From Galeopsis tetrahit (lineage: Eukaryota > Streptophyta > Magnoliopsida > Lamiales > Lamiaceae), in the NCBI GenBank assembly GCA_963675135.1, contig OY776125.1, forward strand, positions 40,516,513 through 40,580,512: DNA of 64,000 bases. Reading direction: 5' to 3'. The notes under the pieces were generated by a model. It did not search any database. It was not told the origin of the DNA and was given only the letters and a program-made list of their open reading frames with translations. Position 1 is the first letter of the stretch. Each line of letters starts with the position of its first letter. The translations under genes and the position numbers were made by a program. Positions 1 to 10,607 of this stretch are shown here, piece by piece.

Positions 1-377
1 CTTGATACATTCATCATTTTACCATTCTTGGTAGTAGGAGAAATGTATTTGGACTGTACTTTAGGTTTTGGATCATTATCATAAATCATAGGTTCTTTTC
101 CTTTATCTAGTTGCAAAGAACTTGAACGAGCTCCATTAGTGTTCTTAAAGCCTGAAGTAGAGGAACTAGGCAGATCAGTACCTATCCCACTTTTGTCATT
201 TGGAGCTCTATATCTGTCTGAGATTGTTTGATTAATCTTGGTAGAGTTAATCATCCCAGATAGCTTTCGATCTAGGCTCACTACTTCAGATTCTAAGAAT
301 CTATTGCGCTCTTCAAGTTTTTCACATTTAATCTTTAAATCATTGAATTCATTAGTCTCTTTGGCTTGAGTTTTAAG
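1..377 (-). pseudogene. Ty1/copia gag-pol, downstream part split off by a nested element
   Basis: Read on the minus strand, this stretch is open throughout and continues the copia gag of 8917-10446. If the nested element 378-8782 and one TTAAG copy are ignored, the frame passes from 8788 to 377 without a shift. The product is hydrophilic, rich in Lys, Glu and Ser, with a coiled-coil-like stretch near 250-350 and a Ser/Thr/Asn-rich stretch near 60-230. This resembles the spacer between gag and protease in large plant copia polyproteins. Protease, integrase and RT would lie outside the window to the left. Seen: the open frame and its continuity. Inferred: that it is gag-pol spacer. The insertion and an in-frame TAA at 8917-8919 make it non-functional. 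Confidence 0.75.
373..377. repeat. Target-site duplication TTAAG, left copy
   Basis: TTAAG directly precedes the terminal TGATACACG at 378. The same five bases (8783-8787) follow the terminal ATCA at 8782. A 5-bp duplication is standard for LTR retrotransposon integration and fixes both outer borders of the nested element. Confidence 0.9.
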
Positions 378-1746
378 TGATACACGTGTTATACAACACT
401 AAAATAAACAACCGCAAGTGTACGGTGTCTATTGTAGCGTGGTAAGCACGAGGTCGATCCCACAAGGAGGTTAAGCGTAAAAATGTAGTTTGCTAGTCGA
501 ATTCTAAATAGACGTGATCGATAATTTGAAAGTTGAATTACTCCTAAGATTGTCTAACAATGTGTCACAAATAAACAACTAAAGAGTAAATATGAAGTCG
601 ATCAACTAATCATGCAAAATAGGAAAACGAAAGTAAAACGATTGTAACTCAAAGAGAAAAGGTGGGTTCCAAGGCAATTGTAGTACTTAGACGTCCGTTT
701 ATGAATGTTGTCTCGTTTAAAGGGCCATTAAGGTTATCCCGTATAAGGTGATCACACAAAAAGAACTAATCGATCTCCCGATACAAATTAATCCAAAGAC
801 GCAATGTAATATAAGCTCGTATGTCTACATCACAAACATTACACCATCTAAAATAGCTCCTAAGATCATTCGATTCCCTCTCCAATAATTAATCCTCTCC
901 CGAGATCATAATAATACCGGGTTGCATATTCGCATACGATTAAATGGAATAAATCTCCCGATACTACCCCAATTAACAATAAATCAAGCAAATCATTATG
1001 GCCACTAACAACATGCTTTACAATGAATAATTGAATATGCAAATACGAGATAAACACCAATTAAAGCAAGAAATTACTCATAAACATCAATCTAAGTCTT
1101 ACAATGCCTTAGAACCACAAATTGTTTTACACAATCTCAAATACAATAAAAAGATAAATAACTAAAATTAATAAAAGGATAGAGAAAGCTTAGATAGTGT
1201 AGGTGATGGAGTGTGAAATTTCCAAGCTAATCCACCATTTGAAGCTCCAATGGAAGAAACACCTTCCACTAGGTGTGAGTGTGTGCAGAATCGCAACTCC
1301 TGCTTTCTTTCTTACTCGGCCGAGTAAGCTCACTCGGCCGAGTGCGCAGTAAACTTGCAACTCGCAGATTCGGCCGAGTGCGCAGTAAACTTGCAACTCG
1401 CAGATTCGGCCGAGTAAACTCACTCGGCCGAGTTGCCTTGTTCCTCGATTTCGGCCTCTTCTCGTTTCGTGCATAACTTTCGCCTCGGGTGTCGGATTGA
1501 CTTGATTCCTTCGGCTAATCCACTCCGTTTTTCGAGACGAATCCAACCGTGCACTCCTCTTTCCAGTCCGATCACTTGTGGTCTGTGTTTTGCTCCAAAT
1601 TCCATCGTTTTACCTACAAAATCAACAAAACACAACCTTTCTCTCATTTCGGCTTAAACAATCATATTCCATGCATAATTCAATGAAATCCATATCAAAA
1701 TACACTTCACATGTGCCCCTAAAACGCGTAAATTCCACCCGAATCA
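378..1746 (-). repeat. LTR 1 of the three-LTR array (1369 bp)
   Basis: It runs from TGATACACG to CCGAATCA. It matches LTR 2 and LTR 3 except for a few substitutions and one extra 36-bp unit (1344-1379 repeated at 1380-1415) in the palindrome cluster. In element orientation it is the 3' LTR, with the PPT directly beside it at 1747. Confidence 0.92.
1314..1433. repeat. Cluster of ACTCGGCCGAGT palindromes in the LTR
   Basis: Perfect 12-bp palindromes ACTCGGCCGAGT lie at 1314, 1332 and 1422, with two variants starting TTCGGCCGAGT at 1369 and 1405. They are spaced by short GC-rich linkers in an otherwise AT-rich LTR. The same cluster, one 36-bp unit shorter, lies near 4868-4951 and 8386-8469. It could be a cis-regulatory (protein-dimer binding) block or a hairpin former; neither can be told from sequence alone. 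Confidence 0.85.
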
Positions 1747-1762
1747 AACTCCCCCAAACTTA
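1747..1762 (-). promoter_or_regulatory. Polypurine tract beside LTR 1
   Basis: On the minus strand this reads as a purine-rich tract TAAGTTTGGGGGAGTT ending exactly where the LTR starts with TGATTCGG. This is the expected second-strand primer site. An identical copy lies beside LTR 2 at 5265-5280. Confidence 0.85.
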
Positions 1763-3148
1763 AAATGTTGTTTGTCCTCAAACAACTAAGCACTTAAAGC
1801 AATGAGGGTGGAATGATCACAATGGAATATTCAATGTAATTCACACATGCAAAGTAGGATGTAATGATATCTCTTTCTCAAAGTGCATTTCTCAATGAAG
1901 GTCATAGGTTCACTATTGCAATTCACACTCATGGATCAAAGAATGCATCAACACACAACACATTGCTAATGGGAGACATAATCCAAATGCTCAAGTCCTC
2001 TACTCACATGATGAAGTGTTTCTCTCAAACACACAAACAAATTAAGGATATTAATGCACTCATCAACCAAGCCATGCTATGCAATCACCATATGCTTGCC
2101 CAACTTCTACTTTCTACACACACTCAAATGCTCAACAATGTGATCAATAGGACTTAATCAAGGATGTAACATTGGCTCTTTGGACAAGGTAGGATGAATT
2201 TAGGAATTGTGACTTTTCTAGTGGAGGACAAAGCTTGTTATTTTACAATGTGTGCTTTCACTTTCAAAGCTTACAAACTTCATCCTCACTTTTCTTTTTT
2301 CCTTTCTTTTTCAAGCATTCATCACCTCATCTTTTGAACCATTTTTTTCTTCTTTTCAAGCTTTTGGGGCTCTTTGTCCCTCTTTTCTTTTCCTTGATTT
2401 TCTTTTCATCTTTCTCTTTTTCTTCTTTCAACTTCTCCAACTTTTCTTTTCACCAAAGATATTCATTCAAGCACATGTTTTCCACTTTGTCTTTTATCCC
2501 CCACTAGATATAGGAATCAAAGGCTCAAAAAGGCTAAGTGGTTAACATTGTAGTTTGCCAAGAAAATGAGGAATTAAGCTCAAGGGGCTAACTACGGAAA
2601 ATTACTTCGGTTTTGGGAAATTTTGGCTAAGTGACTCTTTTTAGAACAAGATGGCCTATATCACATCACAAAGTTTCACACAATCATGCTTTCAAACAAG
2701 AACTTAGGCAAGTTCTAGGATTACTAGCAATAACATAGTCCACTCTCAAATGAACTAAACCGGATTACATGCTCGATTCAAGGCTCAATTCTCACCGGTT
2801 TATTCAATAGGACCCTCACATTCATCAAATGTTCCCAAACAACAACACATCATGCATCCATGCTATCAAAGATCACAAATATGAACACAATCATGATACT
2901 ATATCCAACATCAATCATGCTTACATTCAAAGCAAATAAACATCACCACAACTACTCAACAATGGATTTCAATGACTATTCATGCTCACATTTCACCAAA
3001 TGTCCACTACCCAACATATGATCAAAACCAACTTAAACAATATAAGCATGTGAAAGCCAAGTGTGCGCCGGTGCAAAATATGACACAAGTAGAATGACGA
3101 ACCGGTGCAAGGGTAACAACTAGTAGAAAAATAAAAGAAAAATAACTC

Positions 3149-3192
3149 CCCCAAACTTAGAATTTTACTATGTATAAATTCTAAGTTTGGGG
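3149..3192. repeat. Perfect 17-bp inverted repeat (hairpin) with PPT-like sequence
   Basis: Arm 3149-3165 (CCCCAAACTTAGAATTT) is exactly complementary to 3176-3192, around a 10-base loop. The arm repeats the PPT core CCCCCAAACTTA. It is conserved in region B at 6667-6710. Confidence 0.9.
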
Positions 3193-3625
3193 CTACAAGT
3201 TGTTACCTCCCTCCTTGCACATCCAATGCTTCTTCAAAGATCACCATTGCAACACTTGCTTCCTCTCTCCAAAGTTGGTTTTGCTTCTTCTTCATTCTCC
3301 AAAACAAAGTGTCCATAGTACTCTTCATCCATACCTACAAAATAAACCAAGCTATCAACACTATCAAAGCAATAAAAACAAGAAAATAATAAAACCTTGG
3401 GTTGCCTCCCAAGAAGCGCTATTTTTAACGTCCTATGCCGGACGGTTCTCCTTGAGGGGAATGTCAAGTCACCCCATCATCTTCCTTGTTCTCAACCTTC
3501 TTGGCCCATGCTACCTTCTTGAGCCCATTGAAGCATCCACAAGCTAGCCCATCCGGATCTTCAATCATGTCATAGGAGGTTGATGCCTCATTCATCCCCA
3601 AGCTTGCACAAGTAGCTTTTCTTGA

Positions 3626-3658
3626 TTTGGGGGAGTTTTTGAAGAAAACTCCCCCAAA
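3626..3658. repeat. Second PPT-like hairpin, 14-bp arms
   Basis: TTTGGGGGAGTTTT (3626-3639) pairs with AAAACTCCCCCAAA (3645-3658) around a 5-base loop. Conserved at 7144-7176. The same AACTCCCCCAAACTT motif forms the true PPT at 1747. Confidence 0.9.
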
Positions 3659-3931
3659 CTTGGCCTTCTTGCCCATCTTCAACTCATGCTCTTCCACTTG
3701 GGGGTCCTCTTTCACAACATTGACCTTCAAATCTTCTTCTAGCTCGAGTGATCATATGCCATGTATAGACAAGAGTTCAAAAGAAAGTAAGAATCGCAAG
3801 TGGATCAAGGTAAAACAAATATTTTTGGATTTTTGAGAAATAAGGAAAGCAAGTAAAATGTCTAAACTAAAACTCTCCTAGCCTACACTCTAGAGCTTAT
3901 AGAAACCTCCCCGGCAACGACGCCATAAACT

Positions 3932-5264
3932 TGATACACGTGTTATACAACACTAAAATAAACAACCGCAAGTGTACGGTGTCTATTGTAGCGTGGTAAG
4001 CACGAGGTCGATCCCACAAGGAGGTTAAGCGTAAAAATGTAGTTTGCTAGTCGAATTATAAATAGACGTGATCGATAATTTGAAAGTTGAATTACTCCTA
4101 AGATTGTCTAACAATGTGTCACAAATAAACAACTAAAGAGTAAATATGAAGTCGATCAACTAATCATGCAAAATAGGAAAACGAAAGTAAAACGATTGTA
4201 ACTCAAAGAGAAAAGGTGGGTTCCAAGGCAATTGTAGTACTTAGACGTCCGTTTATGAATGTTGTCTCGTTTAAAGGGCCATTAAGGTTATCCCGTATAA
4301 GGTGATCACACAAAAAGAACTAATCGATCTCCCGATACAAATTAATCCAAAGACGCAATGTAATATAAGCTCGTATGTCTACATCACAAACATTACACCA
4401 TCTAAAATAGCTCCTAAGATCATTCGATTCCCTCTCCGATAATTAATCCTCTCCCGAGATCATAATAATACCGGGTTGCATATTCGCATACGATTAAATG
4501 GAATAAATCTCCCGATACTACCCCAATTAACAATAAATCAAGCAAATCATTATGGCCACTAACAACATGCTTTACAATGAATAATTGAATATGCAAATAC
4601 GAGATAAACACCAATTAAAGCAAGAAATTACTCATAAACATCAATCTAAGTCTTACAATGCCTTAGAACCACAAATTGTTTTACACAATCTCAAATACAA
4701 TAAAAAGATAAATAACTAAAATTAATAAAAGGATAGAGAAAGCTTAGATAGTGTAGGTGATGGAGTGTGAAATTTCCAAGCTAATCCACCATTTGAAGCT
4801 CCAATGGAAGAAACACCTTCCACTAGGTGTGAGTGTGTGCAGAATCGCAGCTCCTGCTTTCTTTCTTACTCGGCCGAGTAAGCTCACTCGGCCGAGTGCG
4901 CAGTAAACTTGCAACTCGCAGCTTCGGCCGAGTAAACTCACTCGGCCGAGTTGCCTTGTTCCTCGATTTCGGCCTCTTCTCGTTTCGTGCATAACTTTCG
5001 CCTCGGGTGTCGGATTGACTTGATTCCTTCGGCTAATCCACTCCGTTTTTCGAGACGAATCCAACCGTGCACTCCTCTTTCCAGTCCGATCACTTGTGGT
5101 CTGTGTTTTGCTCCAAATTCCATCGTTTTACCTACAAAATCAACAAAACACAACCTTTCTCTCATTTCGGCTTAAACAATCATATTCCATGCATAATTCA
5201 ATGAAATCCATATCAAAATACACTTCACATGTGCCCCTAAAACGCGTAAATTCCACCCGAATCA
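3932..5264 (-). repeat. LTR 2 (middle LTR, 1333 bp)
   Basis: Full LTR shared by both internal regions: it serves as the 5' LTR of unit A and the 3' LTR of unit B. It has one copy of the 36-bp palindrome unit and carries private substitutions, such as ATAAATAG for CTAAATAG near 4056. Confidence 0.92.
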
Positions 5265-7449
5265 AACTCCCCCAAACTTAAAATGTTGTTTGTCCTCAAA
5301 CAACTAAGCACTTAAAGCAATGAGGGTGGAATGATCACAATGGAATATTCAATGTAATTCACACATGCAAAGTAGGATGTAATGATATCTCTTTCTCAAA
5401 GTGCATTTCTCAATGAAGGTCATAGGTTCACTATTGCAATTCACACTCATGGATCAAAGAATGCATCAACACACAACACATTGCTAATGGGAGACATAAT
5501 CCAAATGCTCAAGTCCTCTACTCACATGATGAAGTGTTTCTCTCAAACACACAAACAAATTAAGGATATTAATGCACTCATCAACCAAGCCATGCTATGC
5601 AATCACCATATGCTTGCCCAACTTCTACTTTCTACACACACTCAAATGCTCAACAATGTGATCAATAGGACTTAATCAAGGATGTAACATTGGCTCTTTG
5701 GACAAGGTAGGATGAATTTAGGAATTGTGACTTTTCTAGTGGAGGACAAAGCTTGTTATTTTACAATGTGTGCTTTCACTTTCAAAGCTTACAAACTTCA
5801 TCCTCACTTTTCTTTTTTCCTTTCTTTTTCAAGCATTCATCACCTCATCTTTTGAACCATTTTTTTCTTCTTTTCAAGCTTTTGGGGCTCTTTGTCCCTC
5901 TTTTCTTTTCCTTGATTTTCTTTTCATCTTTCTCTTTTTCTTCTTTCAACTTCTCCAACTTTTCTTTTCACCAAAGATATTCATTCAAGCACATGTTTTC
6001 CACTTTGTCTTTTATCCCCCACTAGATATAGGAATCAAAGGCTCAAAAAGGCTAAGTGGTTAACATTGTAGTTTGCCAAGAAAATGAGGAATTAAGCTCA
6101 AGGGGCTAACTACGGAAAATTACTTCGGTTTTGGGAAATTTTGGCTAAGTGACTCTTTTTAGAACAAGATGGCCTATATCACATCACAAAGTTTCACACA
6201 ATCATGCTTTCAAACAAGAACTTAGGCAAGTTCTAGGATTACTAGCAATAACATAGTCCACTCTCAAATGAACTAAACCGGATTACATGCTCGATTCAAG
6301 GCTCAATTCTCACCGGTTTATTCAATAGGACCCTCACATTCATCAAATGTTCCCAAACAACAACACATCATGCATCCATGCTATCAAAGATCACAAATAT
6401 GAACACAATCATGATACTATATCCAACATCAATCATGCTTACATTCAAAGCAAATAAACATCACCACAACTACTCAACAATGGATTCCAATGACTATTCA
6501 TGCTCACATTTCACCAAATGTCCACTACCCAACATATGATCAAAACCAACTTAAACAATATAAGCATGTGAAAGCCAAGTGTGCGCCGGTGCAAAATATG
6601 ACACAAGTAGAATGACGAACCGGTGCAAGGGTAACAACTAGTAGAAAAATAAAAGAAAAATAACTCCCCCAAACTTAGAATTTTACTATGTATAAATTCT
6701 AAGTTTGGGGCTACAAGTTGTTACCTCCCTCCTTGCACATCCAATGCTTCTTCAAAGATCACCATTGCAACACTTGCTTCCTCTCTCCAAAGTTGGTTTT
6801 GCTTCTTCTTCATTCTCCAAAACAAAGTGTCCATAGTACTCTTCATCCATACCTACAAAATAAACCAAGCTATCAACACTATCAAAGCAATAAAAACAAG
6901 AAAATAATAAAACCTTGGGTTGCCTCCCAAGAAGCGCTATTTTTAACGTCCTATGCCGGACGGTTCTCCTTGAGGGGAATATCAAGTCACCCCATCATCT
7001 TCCTTGTTCTCAACCTTCTTGGCCCATGCTACCTTCTTGAGCCCATTGAAGCATCCACAAGCTAGCCCATCCGGATCTTCAATCATGTCATAGGAGGTTG
7101 ATGCCTCATTCATCCCCAAGCTTGCACAAGTAGCTTTTCTTGATTTGGGGGAGTTTTTGAAGAAAACTCCCCCAAACTTGGCCTTCTTGCCCATCTTCAA
7201 CTCATGCTCTTCCACTTGGGGGTCCTCTTTCACAACATTGACCTTCAAATCTTCTTCTAGCTCGAGTGATCATATGCCATGTATAGACAAGAGTTCAAAA
7301 GAAAGTAAGAATCGCAAGTGGATCAAGGTAAAACAAATATTTTTGGATTTTTGAGAAATAAGGAAAGCAAGTAAAATGTCTAAACTAAAACTCTCCTAGC
7401 CTACACTCTAGAGCTTATAGAAACCTCCCCGGCAACGGCGCCATAAACT
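5265..7449 (-). mobile_element. Internal region B, non-coding
   Basis: Same length and almost the same sequence as region A, with a few substitutions (for example a C/T difference in TGGATTCCAATG near 6485). It carries the PPT, both hairpins and the intact PBS. No retroelement protein is encoded. Confidence 0.88.
7427..7443 (-). promoter_or_regulatory. Primer-binding site, tRNA-Asp (GTC)
   Basis: The plus strand reads CCCCGGCAACGGCGCCA. This equals the 3' end of plant tRNA-Asp as I recall it, including CCA. On the minus strand the PBS lies 6 bases inside LTR 3. The match is 17/17 here and 16/17 at 3909-3925. Confidence 0.85.
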
Positions 7450-8782
7450 TGATACACGTGTTATACAACACTAAAATAAACAACCGCAAGTGTACGGTGT
7501 CTATTGTAGCGTGGTAAGCACGAGGTCGATCCCACAAGGAGGTTAAGCGTAAAAATGTAGTTTACTAGTCGAATTCTAAATAGACGTGATCGATAATTTG
7601 AAAGTTGAATTTCTCCTAAGATTGTCTAACAATGTGTCACAAATAAATAACTAAAGAGTAAATATGAAGTCGATCAACTAATCATGGAAAATAGGAAAAC
7701 GAAAGTAAAACGATTGTAACTCAAAGAGAAAAGGTGGGTTCCAAGGCAATTGTAGTACTTAGACGTCCGTTTATGAATGTTGTCTCGTTTAAAGGGCCAT
7801 TAAGGTTATCCCGTATAAGGTGATCACACAAAAAGAACTAATCGATCTCCCGATACAAATTAATCCAAAGACGCAATGTAATATAAGCTCGTATGTCTAC
7901 ATCACAAACATTACACCATCTAAAATAGCTCCTAAGATCATTCGATTCCCTCTCCGATAATTAATCCTCTCCCGAGATCATAATAATACCGGGTTGCATA
8001 TTCGCATATGATTAAATGGAATAAATCTCCCGATACTACCCCAATTAACAATAAATCAAGCAAATCATTATGGCCACTAACAACATGCTTTACAATGAAT
8101 AATTGAATATGCAAATACGAGATAAACACCAATTAAAGCAAGAAATTACTCATAAACATCAATCTAAGTCTTACAATGCCTTAGAACCACAAATTGTTTT
8201 ACACAATCTCAAATACAATAAAAAGATAAATAACTAAAATTAATAAAAGGATAGAGAAAGATTAGATAGTGTAGGTGATGGAGTGTGAAATTTCCAAGCT
8301 AATCCACCATTTGAAGCTCCAATGGAAGAAACACCTTCCACTAGGTGTGAGTGTGTGTAGAATCGCAGCTCCTGCTTTCTTTCTTACTCGGCCGAGTAAG
8401 CTCACTCGGCCGAGTGCGCAGTAAACTTGCAACTCGCAGATTCGGCCGAGTAAACTCACTCGGCCGAGTTGCCTTGTTCCTCGATTTCGGCCTCTTCTCG
8501 TTTCGTGCATAACTTTCGCCTCGGGTGTCGGATTGACTTGATTCCTTCGGCTAATCCACTCCGTTTTCCGAGACGAATCCAATCGTGCACTCCTCTTTCC
8601 AGTCCGATCACTTGTGGTCTGTGTTTTGCTCCAAATTCCATCGTTTTACCTACAAAATCAACAAAACACAACCTTTCTCTCATTTCGGCTTAAACAATCA
8701 TATTCCATGCATAATTCAATGAAATCCATATCAAAATACACTTCACATGTGCCCCTAAAACGCGTAAATTCCACCCGAATCA
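7450..8782 (-). repeat. LTR 3 (5' LTR in element orientation, 1333 bp)
   Basis: It begins TGATACACG and ends CCGAATCA, directly followed by the TTAAG duplication and the resumed copia gag. Being next to the intact PBS, it is the promoter-bearing LTR of the minus-strand element. Confidence 0.92.
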
Positions 8783-8787
8783 TTAAG
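8783..8787. repeat. Target-site duplication TTAAG, right copy
   Basis: Pairs with 373-377 and marks the right border of the nested three-LTR element inside the copia gag frame. Confidence 0.9.
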
Positions 8788-8916
8788 CATACCCTGATAT
8801 AGTTTGTCAATGGATGCATACTTTTCTTGGAGTTGGGACAACTCTTCTGATAGTCGTGCATTTATGACAACTATATTAGGATCCACTTTCAACTGAGCTT
8901 CTTTCAGATTAATGAT
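8788..8916 (-). pseudogene. Copia gag continuation after the in-frame stop
   Basis: Downstream of the TAA on the minus strand, the same frame stays open up to the TTAAG site. It encodes a Leu/Glu/Lys-rich coiled-coil-like stretch that continues in 377-1. Confidence 0.75.
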
Positions 8917-10446
8917 TTATTGCTTTAAAGATATATTCTCATCACTGATTTCAATGAATGCTTTGTTAGCTTGTAGAAGGTCTTCTTCAGTCACTCCTTG
9001 GGAATGATGAAGACTACTTCCTACACTACTATCAGCAGCATCACTTTCATCAGTGTCAGAATTTTTACAAGATTGAAAAGAATTAGCAGATGATACCTCA
9101 TCATTTATTTTGGCCATCATTGCCAGTCCATCATCCGCGATGAAAGCTTCATTCTCATTGCTAGAGGGGTATTCAGATGAAGACGATGGCAGCTCTTCTG
9201 AATTCGAATCAGATTCATTGTATGCCATCATTGCCTTCTTACCCTTGGCATATTTTCGATCTCTTCTGGCTTTCCTTTCTTCTCGATCTTCAGAACTCAG
9301 ATCAGGACATTCATATGCATAATGACCTGGCTTATCACAATTATAGCAAACATGACTGTTAGAAGATCTCTTAGGTGGTGAACGATTTCGATTCCTGTCA
9401 TGCTTGTCAATAGAGTTCCTATCTTTCTTATCAGAAGACTTTCTTTCCCTCTTATCAGATGAGTTCCTATCTCTCCTGTTCTCATTAGAGATCTCATCCC
9501 TTCTTTCAGAAGAGTTTTGATCCGTTCTGTTCCCAGAAGAGTCCCTGTTACTAGAACCCTTGGTTTCCTTATAGAATCTCTTATATCTACCATACCTCCT
9601 ATTTAGTCTATCAAATCTTTTGATCATAAGGCTCATCTGATCTTTCAGACTTAGATCAGAACTATCTAGTTCATCTTTTATGCTTGAGGCCTTAGACTTA
9701 GATGATCTAGACCCCTTAGTGGTAGAGGCTTTAAAAGCTATGTCCTTAGAGGCATCCTTATCCTTATGAATAACAGTAATATGATCTTCTTCATCTAACT
9801 CAAACTCATGTGCCTTAAGTGTTTGGAACATAGTTTCTGCAGGCCAAGAATCAATGTCTTGTGTGGTTTTAATGATCATCTTGACCATTTTCCACCTTTC
9901 ATCCAAAGCTTTCAAGATTCTCAAGTTAATCTCTCTTTCAATATAAGTCTTTCCTAACACATCAAGATCATTCATAATCTTTGTAAATCGAGTATCCAAT
10001 TCATCAATTGTTTCACCTGGCTTCATCTTAAATGTTTCAAACCTTTGGACAGCTGTGGACAATTTGCTTTCTTTGATCAGTGTAGTACCTTCACAAAGAA
10101 TAGCTAATTTGTCCCACATTTGCTTTGCAGTCTTACATTTTAACACTTTGCCAAGATACTCATTTGGCAAGGTGTGTAAAATATAATTCTTAGCAAGACT
10201 ATCCAAATTGTTTTGACGCATTTCTTCAGAAGTCAGTTCTGACCTTGGTTTAGGGACTAGTACTCCAACAGGTTCAGAAGGATCCAGTGTTGCAGTGTTT
10301 TGCACCATGGTAGTGATTGGTCCTTCTTTGACCACAGAAACCATTAGATCATGGGTTGAGCTGAAGATGGCCTCCATCCTAAGCTTCCAGTAGTCATAAT
10401 CTGCAATCTTGAACTTAGGAAGTTTGTTCACATTAGTGTCATCCAT
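8917..10446 (-). CDS. Ty1/copia Gag polyprotein, N-terminal part, premature stop
   Basis: A 509-codon frame starts at the ATG 10444-10446, 148 bases inside the PBS. Residues 1-230 match the plant copia Gag layout (a KFKIADYDYWK start as in DUF4219, then a UBN2-type core with LPNEYL and FETFKMKPGETI). A charged Arg/Lys/Asp/Ser repeat region spans about 295-360. A CCHC zinc knuckle, CYNCDKPGHYAYEC, is at 367-380, and an acidic tail follows. Gag packages element RNA in cytoplasmic particles. The TAA at 8917-8919 follows a CAA codon, and the frame continues open beyond it to the TTAAG insertion site. The stop is therefore probably a Gln-to-stop mutation, not the natural end. The frame is then broken by the nested element. 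Lineage within copia is not certain. Confidence 0.9.
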   Translation of the reverse strand: MDDTNVNKLPKFKIADYDYWKLRMEAIFSSTHDLMVSVVKEGPITTMVQNTATLDPSEPVGVLVPKPRSELTSEEMRQNNLDSLAKNYILHTLPNEYLGKVLKCKTAKQMWDKLAILCEGTTLIKESKLSTAVQRFETFKMKPGETIDELDTRFTKIMNDLDVLGKTYIEREINLRILKALDERWKMVKMIIKTTQDIDSWPAETMFQTLKAHEFELDEEDHITVIHKDKDASKDIAFKASTTKGSRSSKSKASSIKDELDSSDLSLKDQMSLMIKRFDRLNRRYGRYKRFYKETKGSSNRDSSGNRTDQNSSERRDEISNENRRDRNSSDKRERKSSDKKDRNSIDKHDRNRNRSPPKRSSNSHVCYNCDKPGHYAYECPDLSSEDREERKARRDRKYAKGKKAMMAYNESDSNSEELPSSSSEYPSSNENEAFIADDGLAMMAKINDEVSSANSFQSCKNSDTDESDAADSSVGSSLHHSQGVTEEDLLQANKAFIEISDENISLKQ

Positions 10447-10607
10447 GTTTGATCAGATAGATAAGATCAGTAGTATAGTAGATAATTTTAAAGTATTCAG
10501 ATAGTGACAAATATCAAGGAATAGTAGCAAGATCAGTGAGATTTCCCTCAAGATCTACAAGGTTATCAAGAAACAGCAGTCCAAAGAACTACTGCTCTGA
10601 TACCACT
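10447..10607 (-). promoter_or_regulatory. Copia 5' leader with initiator-Met tRNA PBS (10594-10605)
   Basis: On the minus strand TGGTATCAGAGC (complement of 10594-10605) is the standard plant copia PBS for initiator-Met tRNA, two bases from the LTR end at 10608. The remainder is an AT-rich untranslated leader up to the gag ATG. Confidence 0.93.

Larger units (their letters stand above)
1747..3931 (-). mobile_element. Internal region A, non-coding
   Basis: The 2185 bp between LTR 1 and LTR 2 contain a PPT at one end and a tRNA-Asp PBS at the other (3909-3925, with one mismatch, GACGCCA for GGCGCCA). In between is T-rich and CA-rich unique sequence with two PPT-like hairpins. No gag, protease, RT or integrase motif is visible in any frame. 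The longest minus-strand frame here (3464-3730, 88 codons, Lys-rich) is repeated in region B, but it has no recognisable domain and I do not call it a gene. Confidence 0.85.
378..8782 (-). mobile_element. Non-autonomous Athila-like LTR retrotransposon with three LTRs (tandem array)
   Basis: Three near-identical LTRs (378-1746, 3932-5264, 7450-8782) alternate with two near-identical 2185-bp internal regions. The outer ends read TG...CA and are flanked by TTAAG. On the minus strand the order is LTR, PBS complementary to plant tRNA-Asp, internal region, purine-rich PPT, LTR. The internal regions hold no gag or pol; the small ORFs seen there are short, biased and unlike any retroelement protein. 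The element must therefore depend on proteins from elsewhere. The tRNA-Asp PBS and the TTGGGTTGCCTCCCAA hairpin (3397-3412) suggest the Athila branch of Ty3/gypsy; that placement is from memory. The few differences between units point to a recent origin by unequal recombination between LTRs. Confidence 0.9.

Noticed and set aside
1314..1433. CRISPR-like array of repeated palindromes
   Set aside because: Irregular spacing, five units only, inside a plant LTR; not a CRISPR array.
1864..2545. Overlapping plus-strand frames of 90-97 codons (1864-2157, 2235-2507, 2252-2545), repeated at 5382-6063
   Set aside because: Phe/Ser-rich low-complexity frames inside the non-coding interior of a minus-strand retroelement. 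They repeat only because the unit repeats, and they have no recognisable domain.
3200..3730. Frames at 3200-3547, 3234-3467 and 3464-3730
   Set aside because: They overlap on both strands and cover the PPT-like hairpins. No gag, pol or env motif is present. I left open that 3464-3730 is a decayed coding remnant.
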